From a virus, in IMG/VR virus record IMGVR_UViG_3300008954_003554, positions 1 through 64,000 of that record: DNA of 64,000 nt; one strand, written 5' to 3'. A program made the position numbers and the translations under genes. Shown here one piece after another: positions 1-7,113 of the stretch (position 1 is its first letter; the number at the start of each line of letters is the position of its first letter). The notes below the pieces were generated by a model. That model saw only the letters and a program-made list of their open reading frames with translations. It was not told where the DNA came from and made no database searches.

Positions 1-206
1 AGAAGTTCGGTGGACTACGATTCTATATGACCTGCGGGACTGACGAAATCTTTGACCTGATTTCCGAAGCAGAAGCCTTATCTTACAAGACCTGTGAAGA
101 GTGCGGAGAGCCGGGAGAAGAAAGAAACACAGGCTGGATTCGAACTCTTTGCGATACATGCCACAAGAACTGGGATAAGATTCGAGCAAAGAGGTGGGAA
201 GAGTGA
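1..206 (+). CDS. Small two-CxxC zinc-binding protein (5' end missing)
   Basis: The reading frame is open from base 3 to the TGA at 204-206, so only the C-terminal ~67 residues are present. It carries CEECG and CDTCH pairs about 23 residues apart, a likely single zinc-knuckle fold. Small proteins with this LRFYMTxGTDE...CxxC...LCDxC layout are common unnamed genes in large phages (recalled, not searched). The stop overlaps the GTG start of the next gene by 4 nt, so translation is probably coupled. Confidence 0.75.
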   Translation, partial: KFGGLRFYMTCGTDEIFDLISEAEALSYKTCEECGEPGEERNTGWIRTLCDTCHKNWDKIRAKRWEE

Positions 207-406
207 AAGTCGGTGATTTGGTGAAGAGAAATACGTGGGATGATATTGAATACAATCCACACAAAATTCAGCGCTCTATGGGTATCATTATTTCATATGA
301 AAAAGATAAAGAAAGCCTGGGCGGTGCTGGCATTGGTGTGGCGTTTTCTGATGGAATACACTATGAGTATTCTCATCATCTGGAGGTAGTCAATGAAATC
401 GGGTGA
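203..406 (+). CDS. Small SH3/KOW-like protein, MKVGDLV family
   Basis: 67 residues from GTG at 203. I chose this start because the peptide then begins MKVGDLV like about 15 relatives in this window. The family layout is an N-terminal xVGDLV strand, a central GIIIS/GVIVEI strand, and a C-terminal strand ending in EVVNE. This fits a small SH3-like barrel, but the function is unknown. Its last codons are read again in another frame as the start of the next gene (393-406). It is the first member of a two-gene chain at the left edge. Confidence 0.75.
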   Translation: MKVGDLVKRNTWDDIEYNPHKIQRSMGIIISYEKDKESLGGAGIGVAFSDGIHYEYSHHLEVVNEIG

Positions 407-584
407 TTTGGTTCGTGGGTGGTGCCAGGAGACGACGCTGGGTGAGCAGGTAGGGATTGTTATTGAGATTGTGCGGACCCATCCGGGGATGGAGCTTATT
501 CCGCCAGCCGCCAGAGTCTTGTGGGCATCAGGTGAAATCGGAAAAGAATGGACAGATGATGTCGAGGTGATCAGTGAAAGTTAA
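393..584 (+). CDS. Small SH3/KOW-like protein, MKVGDLV family
   Basis: 63 residues beginning MKSGDLV, with GIVIEI in the middle and ending EVISES. It starts inside the last 14 nt of the upstream gene. Its own tail (GTGAAAGTT) forms the GTG start of the next gene at 574. There is no separate ribosome-binding site beyond the GGAGGT inside the upstream coding sequence, so expression is probably by translational coupling. Function not recognised. Confidence 0.75.
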   Translation: MKSGDLVRGWCQETTLGEQVGIVIEIVRTHPGMELIPPAARVLWASGEIGKEWTDDVEVISES

Positions 585-849
585 AGATTTAAAAATTGGA
601 ATGATACTTAGGCCTATGAACGATAGCCAAGTCTTTGGGGAAACTTATGCCGGAGAATGGCTTCAGGTTACCAACAAGTACACGAGGAGCGGGCGCGAAT
701 TCTTGAAGCCAAGTTTTGCGATGTACCTGGGAACAAAAGAGGATCTGGCCGATATTGACACTAAGTGGTCTGACAAGTTTGTTTTATTTAAAAATAAGAT
801 TCTAGCTGTAGACCCGTCAGCGTGGAGATATATTGAGGAGGTAAAATGA
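574..849 (+). CDS. Hypothetical 91-residue protein starting MKVKDLKIGM
   Basis: Starts at GTG 574 inside the preceding gene's tail. The first residues (MKVKDLKIGM) recall the MKVGDLV family, but the body differs: it is longer and lacks the closing EVxxES. An AGGAGG-like sequence inside its last codons (836-841) serves the following gene at 846, overlapped by 4 nt. No known domain recognised. Confidence 0.65.
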   Translation: MKVKDLKIGMILRPMNDSQVFGETYAGEWLQVTNKYTRSGREFLKPSFAMYLGTKEDLADIDTKWSDKFVLFKNKILAVDPSAWRYIEEVK

Positions 850-1169
850 AAAACGGAAAACTTGTTCGAGATCTTATACCACAAATAATTGAAGAGACCG
901 GATCATTTTGCGCTAGTTCACTAGTAAAGAATTCTGAAGAACATCACAGTAGACTCAAAGATAAGATTATTGAGGAGGCTCAGGAGTTTATTGAGAATCC
1001 GTCATATGAAGAGGCAGCGGACATGGTAGAGGTTATCAAGGCGTTCTGCCACTTGAACAACCTGGAATGGGAAGTGGTGCTGGGTGTTGCTGTGAATAAG
1101 CAAGAAACACACGGTGGGTTTCATATAGGCACTATCTTGGAGAGAGTTGAATATGAAATCAAAGACTAA
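846..1169 (+). CDS. MazG-like / phosphoribosyl-ATP pyrophosphatase-like NTP hydrolase
   Basis: 107 residues. The N-terminal KLVRDLIPQII, an acidic EEAQEF helix, EEAADMVEVIKAF and the C-terminal GGF pattern match the all-alpha MazG/HisE-like superfamily, where clustered Glu/Asp bind Mg2+. Family members hydrolyse nucleoside triphosphates to monophosphate and pyrophosphate. Phage copies are thought to adjust nucleotide or (p)ppGpp pools. The exact substrate cannot be told here. Preceded by GAGGAGGTAAA. Confidence 0.7.
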   Translation: MKNGKLVRDLIPQIIEETGSFCASSLVKNSEEHHSRLKDKIIEEAQEFIENPSYEEAADMVEVIKAFCHLNNLEWEVVLGVAVNKQETHGGFHIGTILERVEYEIKD

Positions 1170-1398
1170 AGAGAGCATTAGTTATAATATCGATATAGAA
1201 AAGACCACAGCTGGTAGACTTCAAGCTGGTGACGTCTTTCTATTTAGAAAAAACGTTTGGACAGTTATGAATAGATCCGAGAGTGGGAGGTTTGTTAGAA
1301 CCCTTCTCGGAAAATATCATGAGTCTAAAACTATTCCCCCCGATGCTAAGGTAAAGAGAATTGTATCAATGAAGAGATCTAGAGATAAAAGTGGGTAG
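1153..1398 (+). CDS. Hypothetical 81-residue basic protein
   Basis: I take ATG 1153 (GAGAGTTG upstream) over the in-frame TTG at 1147. It overlaps the MazG-like gene by 17 nt. The middle reads RLQAGDVFLFRKNVWTVMNR, which resembles the GDxV...V strand pattern of the SH3-like small proteins nearby. The C-terminus is strongly basic (KRSRDKSG). No family recognised. Confidence 0.55.
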   Translation: MKSKTKESISYNIDIEKTTAGRLQAGDVFLFRKNVWTVMNRSESGRFVRTLLGKYHESKTIPPDAKVKRIVSMKRSRDKSG

Positions 1399-1401
1399 GT
1401 C

Positions 1402-1620
1402 GTGAAAGAGGGCGACCTTGTTAGATTTAGGTGGGAAGAATTTCCGAGAAAAAATCCTAATGACTGCGGAATATGGAGGTGGAGAATTGGACTGCTGATA
1501 GAATACCAGACCTGGGAGAAAGTAGCAACAATTTTATCAGAAGGAAAGACCTTTAGGATTCAAGGAAGTGAAGTTCAAAAAGCAGGAAAAAAAGATATAG
1601 AAAGATTTAAATCATTTTGA
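1402..1620 (+). CDS. Small SH3/KOW-like protein, MKVGDLV family (variant)
   Basis: 72 residues from GTG 1402, beginning MKEGDLVRFRWEEF with a central IGLLIEY strand. The N-terminal half matches the MKVGDLV family. The C-terminal half is lysine-rich (KAGKKDIERFKSF) and lacks the usual ES(R) ending, and no gene overlaps its stop. Likely a stand-alone member that does not chain to a neighbour. Confidence 0.65.
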   Translation: MKEGDLVRFRWEEFPRKNPNDCGIWRWRIGLLIEYQTWEKVATILSEGKTFRIQGSEVQKAGKKDIERFKSF

Positions 1621-1732
1621 ATGACGGGGGTGTACATCTACTTTCTGGTGATTATAATTTAAATAGGTTAGGAAATTGCTTAATGGATTTCTTAGACCTT
1701 TAGTTAACTTGCTTAAAAAAGGAGATAATACT

Positions 1733-2176
1733 ATGAGCAACAACGCACTTACAACCTTCGGTTCTAGACCTTCGCTATTGGGTAATACTGTATTCAATAG
1801 CTTTTTTAATGATTTTTTTAGAGATGAAGTTTTCCCTTCTCATCTGATTAAATCAACGTCAGGTTATCCTGTTGCAGACATCTACACCCTGGAGAATGGA
1901 TCAACAGCAATGGAATTTGCTCTTGCTGGGTTTAGCAGAGATGAGCTTACTATCGATGTCAAGCCTGAAAACCGAACAATTACAGTCTCTGCAGACTCCT
2001 CAGGTGAAAGTAGTGACAATCGAAGAATTGCTCGACGCAGCTTTACAAAGACTTATGTAAATTATGACAACAATCTGGACATGGCAAATACAACAGCTAC
2101 GTTTGAGAACGGGCTACTTACTGTGACTGTTCCAACTCGAGCAGAAATTGAGCCCATTAAGATTGAGATTCAGTAA
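1733..2176 (+). CDS. Hsp20-family small heat-shock protein
   Basis: 147 residues from ATG 1733, chosen because GGAGATAATACT lies just upstream; an in-frame upstream ATG at 1676 lacks this. The alpha-crystallin domain runs from about residue 40. It shows VADIYTLENGS, EFALAGFSRDELTIDV, and ENGLLTVTVP, the conserved GxLxxxxP-like motif near the C-terminus; an IKIEI tail provides the I-x-I inter-dimer motif. These ATP-independent holdases prevent aggregation. Hsp20 genes are known in T4-like cyanophages. A strong terminator follows, so this is probably a monocistron. Confidence 0.88.
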   Translation: MSNNALTTFGSRPSLLGNTVFNSFFNDFFRDEVFPSHLIKSTSGYPVADIYTLENGSTAMEFALAGFSRDELTIDVKPENRTITVSADSSGESSDNRRIARRSFTKTYVNYDNNLDMANTTATFENGLLTVTVPTRAEIEPIKIEIQ

Positions 2177-2182
2177 TATCTT

Positions 2183-2213
2183 GCCGGTGTCGAACTGGCA
2201 CCGGCTTTTTTTT
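2183..2213 (+). terminator. Rho-independent terminator after the Hsp20 gene
   Basis: Perfect stem GCCGGTG/CACCGGC (2183-2189 with 2199-2205), loop of about 9 nt, then a run of eight T. It lies 6 nt past the Hsp20 stop codon. Confidence 0.92.
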
Positions 2214-2222
2214 GGGAGATTT

Positions 2223-2423
2223 TTGAAACTTAGTCTAAAGAAAACACTTGTAAAAGTTTTCGCCTGGAGGGTAACTTCAGTTTTAACAACTTTAATTTTT
2301 ACATTATTGATTACTGGTGACTTTAGGGAAGCAACATCTTTTACACTCATGCTACATGCTATTTTAATGACAGCTCACACTATTTTTGAAATTATCTGGG
2401 AGAAAAATTGGGAGAAAAAATGA
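2223..2423 (+). CDS. Small membrane protein, DUF2061-like
   Basis: 66 residues from TTG 2223, with GGGAG (2214-2218) as ribosome-binding site; the frame stays open upstream through the terminator but that part has no start signal. The pattern KxLVKVFAWRV, TTLIFTLLITGDFREATSF, and HTIFEIIWEK matches the two-helix DUF2061 membrane family (WRv..T..i.yl.TG....A......E.. WEK). Role unknown. Its stop overlaps the next start (ATGA). Confidence 0.65.
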   Translation: MKLSLKKTLVKVFAWRVTSVLTTLIFTLLITGDFREATSFTLMLHAILMTAHTIFEIIWEKNWEKK

Positions 2424-2644
2424 AATCGGGAGAAATTTACACGTGGCTGGATCAGGGTCCAGCTGTCCTACTAGAAGAAAAAGAGATCCTGGATCCAATT
2501 CCAGAAAAAGATCTCGACAAGTTTCTGTCTAATCCAGATTTCTGGCCAAAAGAAACAGGATGGATAGTTAGATTGATTGAGACAGATGAGATACTTCATG
2601 TCCATGCTGAAACACTTTCGCCTTCTGGGACTCAATCATGTTAA
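2420..2644 (+). CDS. Hypothetical 74-residue acidic protein
   Basis: Starts at ATG 2420 (GGGAGAAAAA upstream), overlapping the previous stop by 4 nt. It begins MKSGEIYTW, with WIVRLIETDEILHVHAETL at the C-terminal half, a beta-rich layout distantly like the MKVGDLV proteins. It is very acidic in the middle (EEKEILDPIPEKD). No known family. Confidence 0.6.
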   Translation: MKSGEIYTWLDQGPAVLLEEKEILDPIPEKDLDKFLSNPDFWPKETGWIVRLIETDEILHVHAETLSPSGTQSC

Positions 2645-2687
2645 CGAGGTCCAGTCTTTAAGATACATTCTTTATTGAGGTGTAGGA

Positions 2688-3212
2688 ATGAAACTTTACT
2701 TAGCTAACGTACCTATGATTTCTTTAAAAGTCATTGAAACCTTAACAGGTGACGGGTCCATTGAAGTATCACCCGGGAATAAACAAGAAGTAGCAAAAGA
2801 TCTTGAGGCGATTATGGAAGAGTTTCTTAGAAGAGATAGAAATATAAGAAGGGAGACTAAAGACATGATGTCTCGGATGACATTGCCATACGATCAGTTT
2901 GGAATGCAGAAATCTAAAATTTCAAAAAGAAAAAATCATCCCACTGGGCCTGATATAGAAAAATTTTTATCGAGACAATTTATAGAAAGCTTTATGATTT
3001 CTAATTTTGTTGATGAAGTTTATTCAGAAGATGACCACATGTATAAAAAGTTATTACAAGTCTTAAGAGATTTCCATGTAGATGAAAATGAGATTAGAAA
3101 TGAAGCGATGTCTCGAATAATGAATATTACAAAGGGTACTGTTGAATATGAAATATCACTTCAGAATGCTATTAGAGAAGTTAAGAAAAAAAGAGGATTA
3201 ATAAAAAATTGA
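2688..3212 (+). CDS. DUF507-family protein
   Basis: 174 residues, preceded by GAGGTGTAGGA. The KLYLANVPMIS...KVIETLTGDGSIEV start, EFLRRDRNI, FVDEVYSEDDHMYKKLLQVLR and the closing AIREVKKKRGL follow the two-repeat layout of DUF507, a bacterial family of unknown function found mainly in Myxococcota, Desulfo-type and Aquificota genomes. Finding it in a phage-like setting is unusual and hints at the host lineage. No catalytic motif is visible. The next gene overlaps its stop by 4 nt. Confidence 0.7.
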   Translation: MKLYLANVPMISLKVIETLTGDGSIEVSPGNKQEVAKDLEAIMEEFLRRDRNIRRETKDMMSRMTLPYDQFGMQKSKISKRKNHPTGPDIEKFLSRQFIESFMISNFVDEVYSEDDHMYKKLLQVLRDFHVDENEIRNEAMSRIMNITKGTVEYEISLQNAIREVKKKRGLIKN

Positions 3213-3436
3213 ATATAAAGAGCTTGCTCGTTTTTGTGACCTGCCTGTGCTATATTGGGACAGTTGACTATGTAGACGGTGATTTTGCCCGAGTCGAGAT
3301 AAGAGGAGAAAGTGAAGTTTACGTCACTGATATTCCTATAGCTATGTTTCCTTGCAATCTATCTGAGGGAGACTTGTTTTACATAGACACGGTAGATGGA
3401 GTGACAGAAATTAGGTGCGGAGAGCCTGACTTGTAG
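3209..3436 (+). CDS. Small exported protein, DUF3006-like core
   Basis: 75 residues from TTG 3209 (TTGA overlap with the DUF507 stop). It opens with a short hydrophobic, signal-like stretch (SLLVFVTCLCYIG). The core VDYVDGDFARVEI...DIPIAMFPCNLSEGDLFYI matches the DUF3006 pattern. A clear relative lies at 27239-27478 (PLASFPCDIGEGSTF). Role unknown. Confidence 0.55.
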   Translation: MNIKSLLVFVTCLCYIGTVDYVDGDFARVEIRGESEVYVTDIPIAMFPCNLSEGDLFYIDTVDGVTEIRCGEPDL

Positions 3437-3440
3437 ACTC

Positions 3441-4322
3441 TTAGGGTCTTATTGTCTTGACAATAATTCCTCGATCAGAGACTTTTCTTCTTATCATTTC
3501 TGACTCAGAGTGAGTTAGCCTGATATCAGAGTCAAAATCAGATATTATTAAAAGAGTCTCCCCGGGTGACATATAATCTAAAACTTTCCAATAAGAGTAC
3601 CAGATCTCTGTCCCCCCACCCGGAGATACTCTGTCAAGAGACCTGTTTTGAAAACATCTTTCAGCCGTTGAAAGATATATTCTACTTCCCGGCTCAAATG
3701 ATGCATTAATTATACCTGTCCATCTTTGCCATTGTCCACTCATTGAGCCTGAGGCATCTATTAGATAGACATCAGCCGGTATTTTCTCAATCCTTGTTGT
3801 AACCGATCTGCTTGTATGAACTATTATATCTACCCTTCTAGCTTCAGGATCATGACTTCTTGATCCTTCGCCAGCTACCACGCTGTTGATTCTACCTCTG
3901 GGAATATTTCCATCAATTTCTTGTCTAACAGAGCCAATTCTTCTTCTTGCCAGATCTGAGTTGTGACCTCTTGTTCCACACCCATCAGTGTAGCCTACAA
4001 GGGTAATTTCTCTGCTTCCCGTTTCTGACATAATTTTGGATATATTTTGAATTTTATTTTCCTGAGAACCTATGATTTGATTGGAGTCTTCTGTAAAGTA
4101 AATTGAAATTCTTCTTTCTTCGGGAAGCAGAGAGGTTACTGGATCAGGAACTTCGCCGGGTGATGCCCTGCAGAGACAATGTAACGCTATGCATCTTGAT
4201 CCTCCGTGAGTTCTGTTATCAACTTGAACGCCGTGCCTGCTGAAATCAGGTTGTCTGGCTGATTTATTTGAAACATCAGCGGGAAATAGCATTAATAAAA
4301 ATAAAAGTAGTCCTATAAACAA
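3441..4322 (-). CDS. Exported OmpA-like + von Willebrand A fusion protein
   Basis: 293 residues on the minus strand. An N-terminal hydrophobic signal segment (MFIGLLLFLLMLFPADVS) is followed by an OmpA_C-like domain at about residues 85-170: ITLVGYTDGCGTRGHNSDLARRR and a VDIIV strand. OmpA_C domains bind peptidoglycan. Residues ~178-290 form a VWA domain with an intact MIDAS start (DASGSMS). Family knowledge suggests a periplasmic protein tethered to the wall that binds a partner through metal. The two-domain order on a phage-like element is unusual. Convergent with 3209-3436 (4-nt gap). Confidence 0.72.
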   Translation of the reverse strand: MFIGLLLFLLMLFPADVSNKSARQPDFSRHGVQVDNRTHGGSRCIALHCLCRASPGEVPDPVTSLLPEERRISIYFTEDSNQIIGSQENKIQNISKIMSETGSREITLVGYTDGCGTRGHNSDLARRRIGSVRQEIDGNIPRGRINSVVAGEGSRSHDPEARRVDIIVHTSRSVTTRIEKIPADVYLIDASGSMSGQWQRWTGIINASFEPGSRIYLSTAERCFQNRSLDRVSPGGGTEIWYSYWKVLDYMSPGETLLIISDFDSDIRLTHSESEMIRRKVSDRGIIVKTIRP

Positions 4323-4365
4323 TGTGAATGCCTAAATTTAAATAATTTAATTAATAAGTATTACT

Positions 4366-5142
4366 ATGCCAAAAATAACAGAACAAAAGCTTAGATCCAT
4401 TATAAGACAAATTTTACTCGAAGATGTCCCAGGCGGCTTTGAAGTCGAGGATCTTGGTGGGATCGGATCCTGGATTTCTGATCCCATTGATAAATACAAG
4501 GGTCGGTCTGATGTGACTGGCGAAATGTTCAAAGTGGCCCCTGAGACTTCAGACATTAGACTATCAAGATCTTCCCAAGACGTGAGACGGTTTGCGTCTG
4601 CCGTTGGAATAGTTTCAGATAGAATGGGATTCGAAACTCCTGTAGTCACATCAGGAAAGAGAAGTGCTCAAGGTCAAGCTGTTGCCATGCTTATGAAATT
4701 TAAGAACGGTGAAGACTTACTTGATCTTTACATTTATGAATGTTCTGAGTGTCTAGAGATTGTCGGAGACGAGTCTGCGGCAACTGAGTTGATCAACAGC
4801 ATAATCGATATCTTTTCCAGCATGTCAGGAGATGAGGGACTAACAGAGAGAGATGCCATCCGAGACGTAACAGCTTTGCTAAGAAGGATAAAGATATCTG
4901 CTCATCAAGCTGGTATGGCAATCGACTTCAGGCCAACACAGGGTCTATCGGAGATCTTTGAAGCCCTTAGAAATTATGCTTCTTTTAATATAATAGATGA
5001 AACAAATAGACCCGGAGCTTCTCACTGGCATGTTTTTGTCAAAGAGTTTTCAAGAAGCGGTTATGAAGATGTAGTTGGAAATGTACAGCGCCGAGACCCA
5101 AGATCTCAAGAGGGCATTGATCCGGATCAAGACATAGACTAG
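4366..5142 (+). CDS. Tagged M15-like peptidase
   Basis: 258 residues. The N-terminus (MPKITEQKLRSIIRQILLED) is a divergent copy of the shared tag. The C-terminal half shows TSGKRSAQGQA, SAHQAGMAIDFRP and ASHWHVF, the S-x-H...D...H-x-H zinc-ligand set of M15/DD-carboxypeptidase-like and endolysin peptidases. The predicted role is cutting peptidoglycan cross-links. If the tag is a capsid-targeting propeptide, this would be a virion-carried wall enzyme. Divergent from the OmpA-VWA gene. Confidence 0.68.
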   Translation: MPKITEQKLRSIIRQILLEDVPGGFEVEDLGGIGSWISDPIDKYKGRSDVTGEMFKVAPETSDIRLSRSSQDVRRFASAVGIVSDRMGFETPVVTSGKRSAQGQAVAMLMKFKNGEDLLDLYIYECSECLEIVGDESAATELINSIIDIFSSMSGDEGLTERDAIRDVTALLRRIKISAHQAGMAIDFRPTQGLSEIFEALRNYASFNIIDETNRPGASHWHVFVKEFSRSGYEDVVGNVQRRDPRSQEGIDPDQDID

Positions 5143-5155
5143 ATCGAGATAATCA

Positions 5156-5183
5156 TGTAATATCTCGTGAGCTGTGGTATAAT
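5156..5183 (+). promoter_or_regulatory. Promoter TGTAAT-N16-TATAAT
   Basis: -35-like TGTAAT 5156-5161, 16-nt spacer ending TGG, TATAAT 5178-5183. It drives the lipoprotein gene at 5209 through a short leader containing AAAAGGAG. Confidence 0.85.
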
Positions 5184-5208
5184 ATAAACATCAAAAGGAG
5201 ATTTTTTT

Positions 5209-5487
5209 ATGCAAACTCTTATGAACACTTTCCTGATTCTTTCTATTGGTGTGGTAGTAGTTTCTTCATGTGGGCCATCTGGCAATGAAGCGATGACTTC
5301 CAATAGAGAGCTTTCATCAAGCTTGTGCTTCGATGAAATTGACGGCGATGGCGATGGCAAAGTAGATTGTGAAGATAGTGATTGCTGCTGGGCATGCTTG
5401 CCAGACTGCGGCGGAGATCCTGATTGTAAGGGTGAGGACTGGGTCATGAAACAATTGGTTGAGAGTGAGACCCAGCAATCCCTGTAG
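5209..5487 (+). CDS. Small lipoprotein with EF-hand-like Asp-rich, Cys-rich segment
   Basis: 92 residues. A signal peptide ends in a lipobox (VVSSC). The middle contains DEIDGDGDGKVDCEDSDC, followed by CCWACLPDC. This DxDGDGxxDCxDxDC pattern is typical of calcium-binding MopE-like repeats in exported Myxococcota proteins, suggesting capture from such a host. Predicted to be lipid-anchored outside the cytoplasm. It has its own promoter, and the L,D-transpeptidase follows. Confidence 0.72.
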   Translation: MQTLMNTFLILSIGVVVVSSCGPSGNEAMTSNRELSSSLCFDEIDGDGDGKVDCEDSDCCWACLPDCGGDPDCKGEDWVMKQLVESETQQSL

Positions 5488-5543
5488 GATTTATATTTTT
5501 AACCTGCTTTGTAATAATTATTTTATATTGTAGGTAGTGCACA

Positions 5544-6230
5544 ATGGCTTGTGAAAAAGATCTCGATCGGGGAATGACATTCACTGAGATCCACCGTTCT
5601 CTTGTAGAAAGTGATGCTGTATCAGAAAATGAGGCTATCTTAATAGTTGATGGGTACAGACAAAAAATCTATTTAATGGAAGGGGGGGAAGTTTCCGCCT
5701 CTTATATGTGCAGTACAGGATCCAGTGGCTTCGGAAATGAAGAGGGTAGTGAAAAGACATCAACTGGCCTGATGTATGTCTCCAGAAAAATAGGTAACGG
5801 TGAACCTATCGGGAGAGTCTTTCAGTATAAAACTCCGACGCAGTACATTCTACCTGAAGACGCAGGTGAGTATGCATGGGTTTGTACAAGGATTCTTGTT
5901 CTTTCTGGGCGCCAGCCAGAAAATAACAATGTCTACCAGAGAGCAATATACATACACGGAACAAATAGAAAAAGTAGACTCGGCCTGCCGGCTAGCGGAG
6001 GATGCATTAGAATGAGCAATGATGGGTGCATCAATCTGTTTAACAGAATTTCAGTTGGTACAAAGGTTTTTGTTGCTTCGTCAAACCCGGAAGATAATCC
6101 CCCGCTTCCCTGTGGGGATGCTGATAGATCTCTACTTCAAGTTGCTAAAGATAAATATGCACAAATATTTAGAACCCCTGACCCCTATGAGGGAGAAGAT
6201 GACATCGGGTCTGAGCCAGAGCATGATTAA
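5544..6230 (+). CDS. L,D-transpeptidase (YkuD fold)
   Basis: 228 residues. AILIVDGYRQKIYLMEGG begins the YkuD domain. The catalytic signature is complete: IYIHGTN at about residue 134 and LPASGGCIRMSNDGCINL about 20 residues later (H...S-x-G-C-x-R). The family makes 3-3 or lipoprotein cross-links in peptidoglycan through the Cys. There is no obvious N-terminal signal or membrane segment, so how it reaches the wall is unclear. It sits between a lipoprotein and a possible holin-like membrane protein. Confidence 0.88.
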   Translation: MACEKDLDRGMTFTEIHRSLVESDAVSENEAILIVDGYRQKIYLMEGGEVSASYMCSTGSSGFGNEEGSEKTSTGLMYVSRKIGNGEPIGRVFQYKTPTQYILPEDAGEYAWVCTRILVLSGRQPENNNVYQRAIYIHGTNRKSRLGLPASGGCIRMSNDGCINLFNRISVGTKVFVASSNPEDNPPLPCGDADRSLLQVAKDKYAQIFRTPDPYEGEDDIGSEPEHD

Positions 6231-6279
6231 ACGAGCTTGGGAGAATATGTATATCTGTCATCTATAGGAGTTTTTTGAT

Positions 6280-6687
6280 ATGACAGGAATACTACAATCT
6301 CTCGGAGACTTTGTTCTCAGCGTTTTAGAATTGGCATGGGGTCTCTTGGTTTCAGGATTTGATCTTGTGTGGGGAGTTCTTTACCACCTCCACGTCGACG
6401 CACCTAGACTAGAAGGTCTTCTCATTGGTGTTGGACTAGCTTGGCTACTCTCTCGAAGAGATAGACATCCATTGCTTAGGGCTTTAAGTGCACCCCTGAA
6501 GCTTGTTATTGATATTTTAGATCTTGCCTGGGATCAGTGTGCAGAAGTCGTCAAGGATGTCTGGGGCGTCGTGTGGGACTCAGTTACCGGAACAGCCGGA
6601 TGGGCAAGAGATAGGGTTAAAGGTGCTTACGGATTTTTGCTAAGATCTCTTCGAGGCTTTAAGAATACCCTTCTGAGGAAAAGGTGA
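6280..6687 (+). CDS. Membrane-associated protein with amphipathic repeats
   Basis: 135 residues; GGAGTTTTTTGAT precedes the ATG. The N-terminal half has hydrophobic Trp-rich stretches (LVLSVLELAWGLLVSGFDLVWGVL) and a second segment, GLLIGVGLAWLL. The C-terminal half repeats xLDLAWDQ / DVWGVVWD and ends very basic (FKNTLLRKR). Size, basic tail and position between wall enzymes make a holin or membrane-scaffold role possible, but this is a guess. Confidence 0.6.
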   Translation: MTGILQSLGDFVLSVLELAWGLLVSGFDLVWGVLYHLHVDAPRLEGLLIGVGLAWLLSRRDRHPLLRALSAPLKLVIDILDLAWDQCAEVVKDVWGVVWDSVTGTAGWARDRVKGAYGFLLRSLRGFKNTLLRKR

Positions 6688-6690
6688 GAA

Positions 6691-7113
6691 ATGAAGAAGC
6701 TTACTGCTAGAGAACTTCGAAGAATCATTCGAGAGGAGACAATTTCGATCGGAGGTAGAGAAATGGATGTAAGTGTTCAGGGCGGGGATATCTACGTTGA
6801 TGAAGACTTGGACGGTAAAGACGATTATCAGTACTCTGCTAAAGTCATGGGCAGGGGCGCAGATATTAGTGATTTCTCATATGACACCGGGACTGAGACG
6901 CTCAATGCAAAGGGAAGCGTCGGGCTCTTTGGGTTTGACGAAGATATGCCGCCTCCTGATGCTGAGGACATGGCCAGGGACCTTGGAGATGATGAGATTA
7001 TAATATCTAAGAATGATGGCGGTCCGGCCTATGATGTTACATTAACAAAGGTAAATGAGGTTCGTAGATTAATAAGGATGCTAGTGCGTGAGGAGATCAT
7101 AAGAGAGAGATGA
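6691..7113 (+). CDS. Tagged protein with a tag-like helix at both ends
   Basis: 140 residues. The N-terminus MKKLTARELRRIIREE is a clear tag. The last 20 residues (NEVRRLIRMLVREEIIRER) repeat the same helix pattern. The body is acidic, with DEDLDGKDDYQ resembling a calcium loop. Its stop overlaps the next start (ATGA), so the C-terminal copy directly abuts the next gene's tag. No enzymatic motif. Confidence 0.75.
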   Translation: MKKLTARELRRIIREETISIGGREMDVSVQGGDIYVDEDLDGKDDYQYSAKVMGRGADISDFSYDTGTETLNAKGSVGLFGFDEDMPPPDAEDMARDLGDDEIIISKNDGGPAYDVTLTKVNEVRRLIRMLVREEIIRER

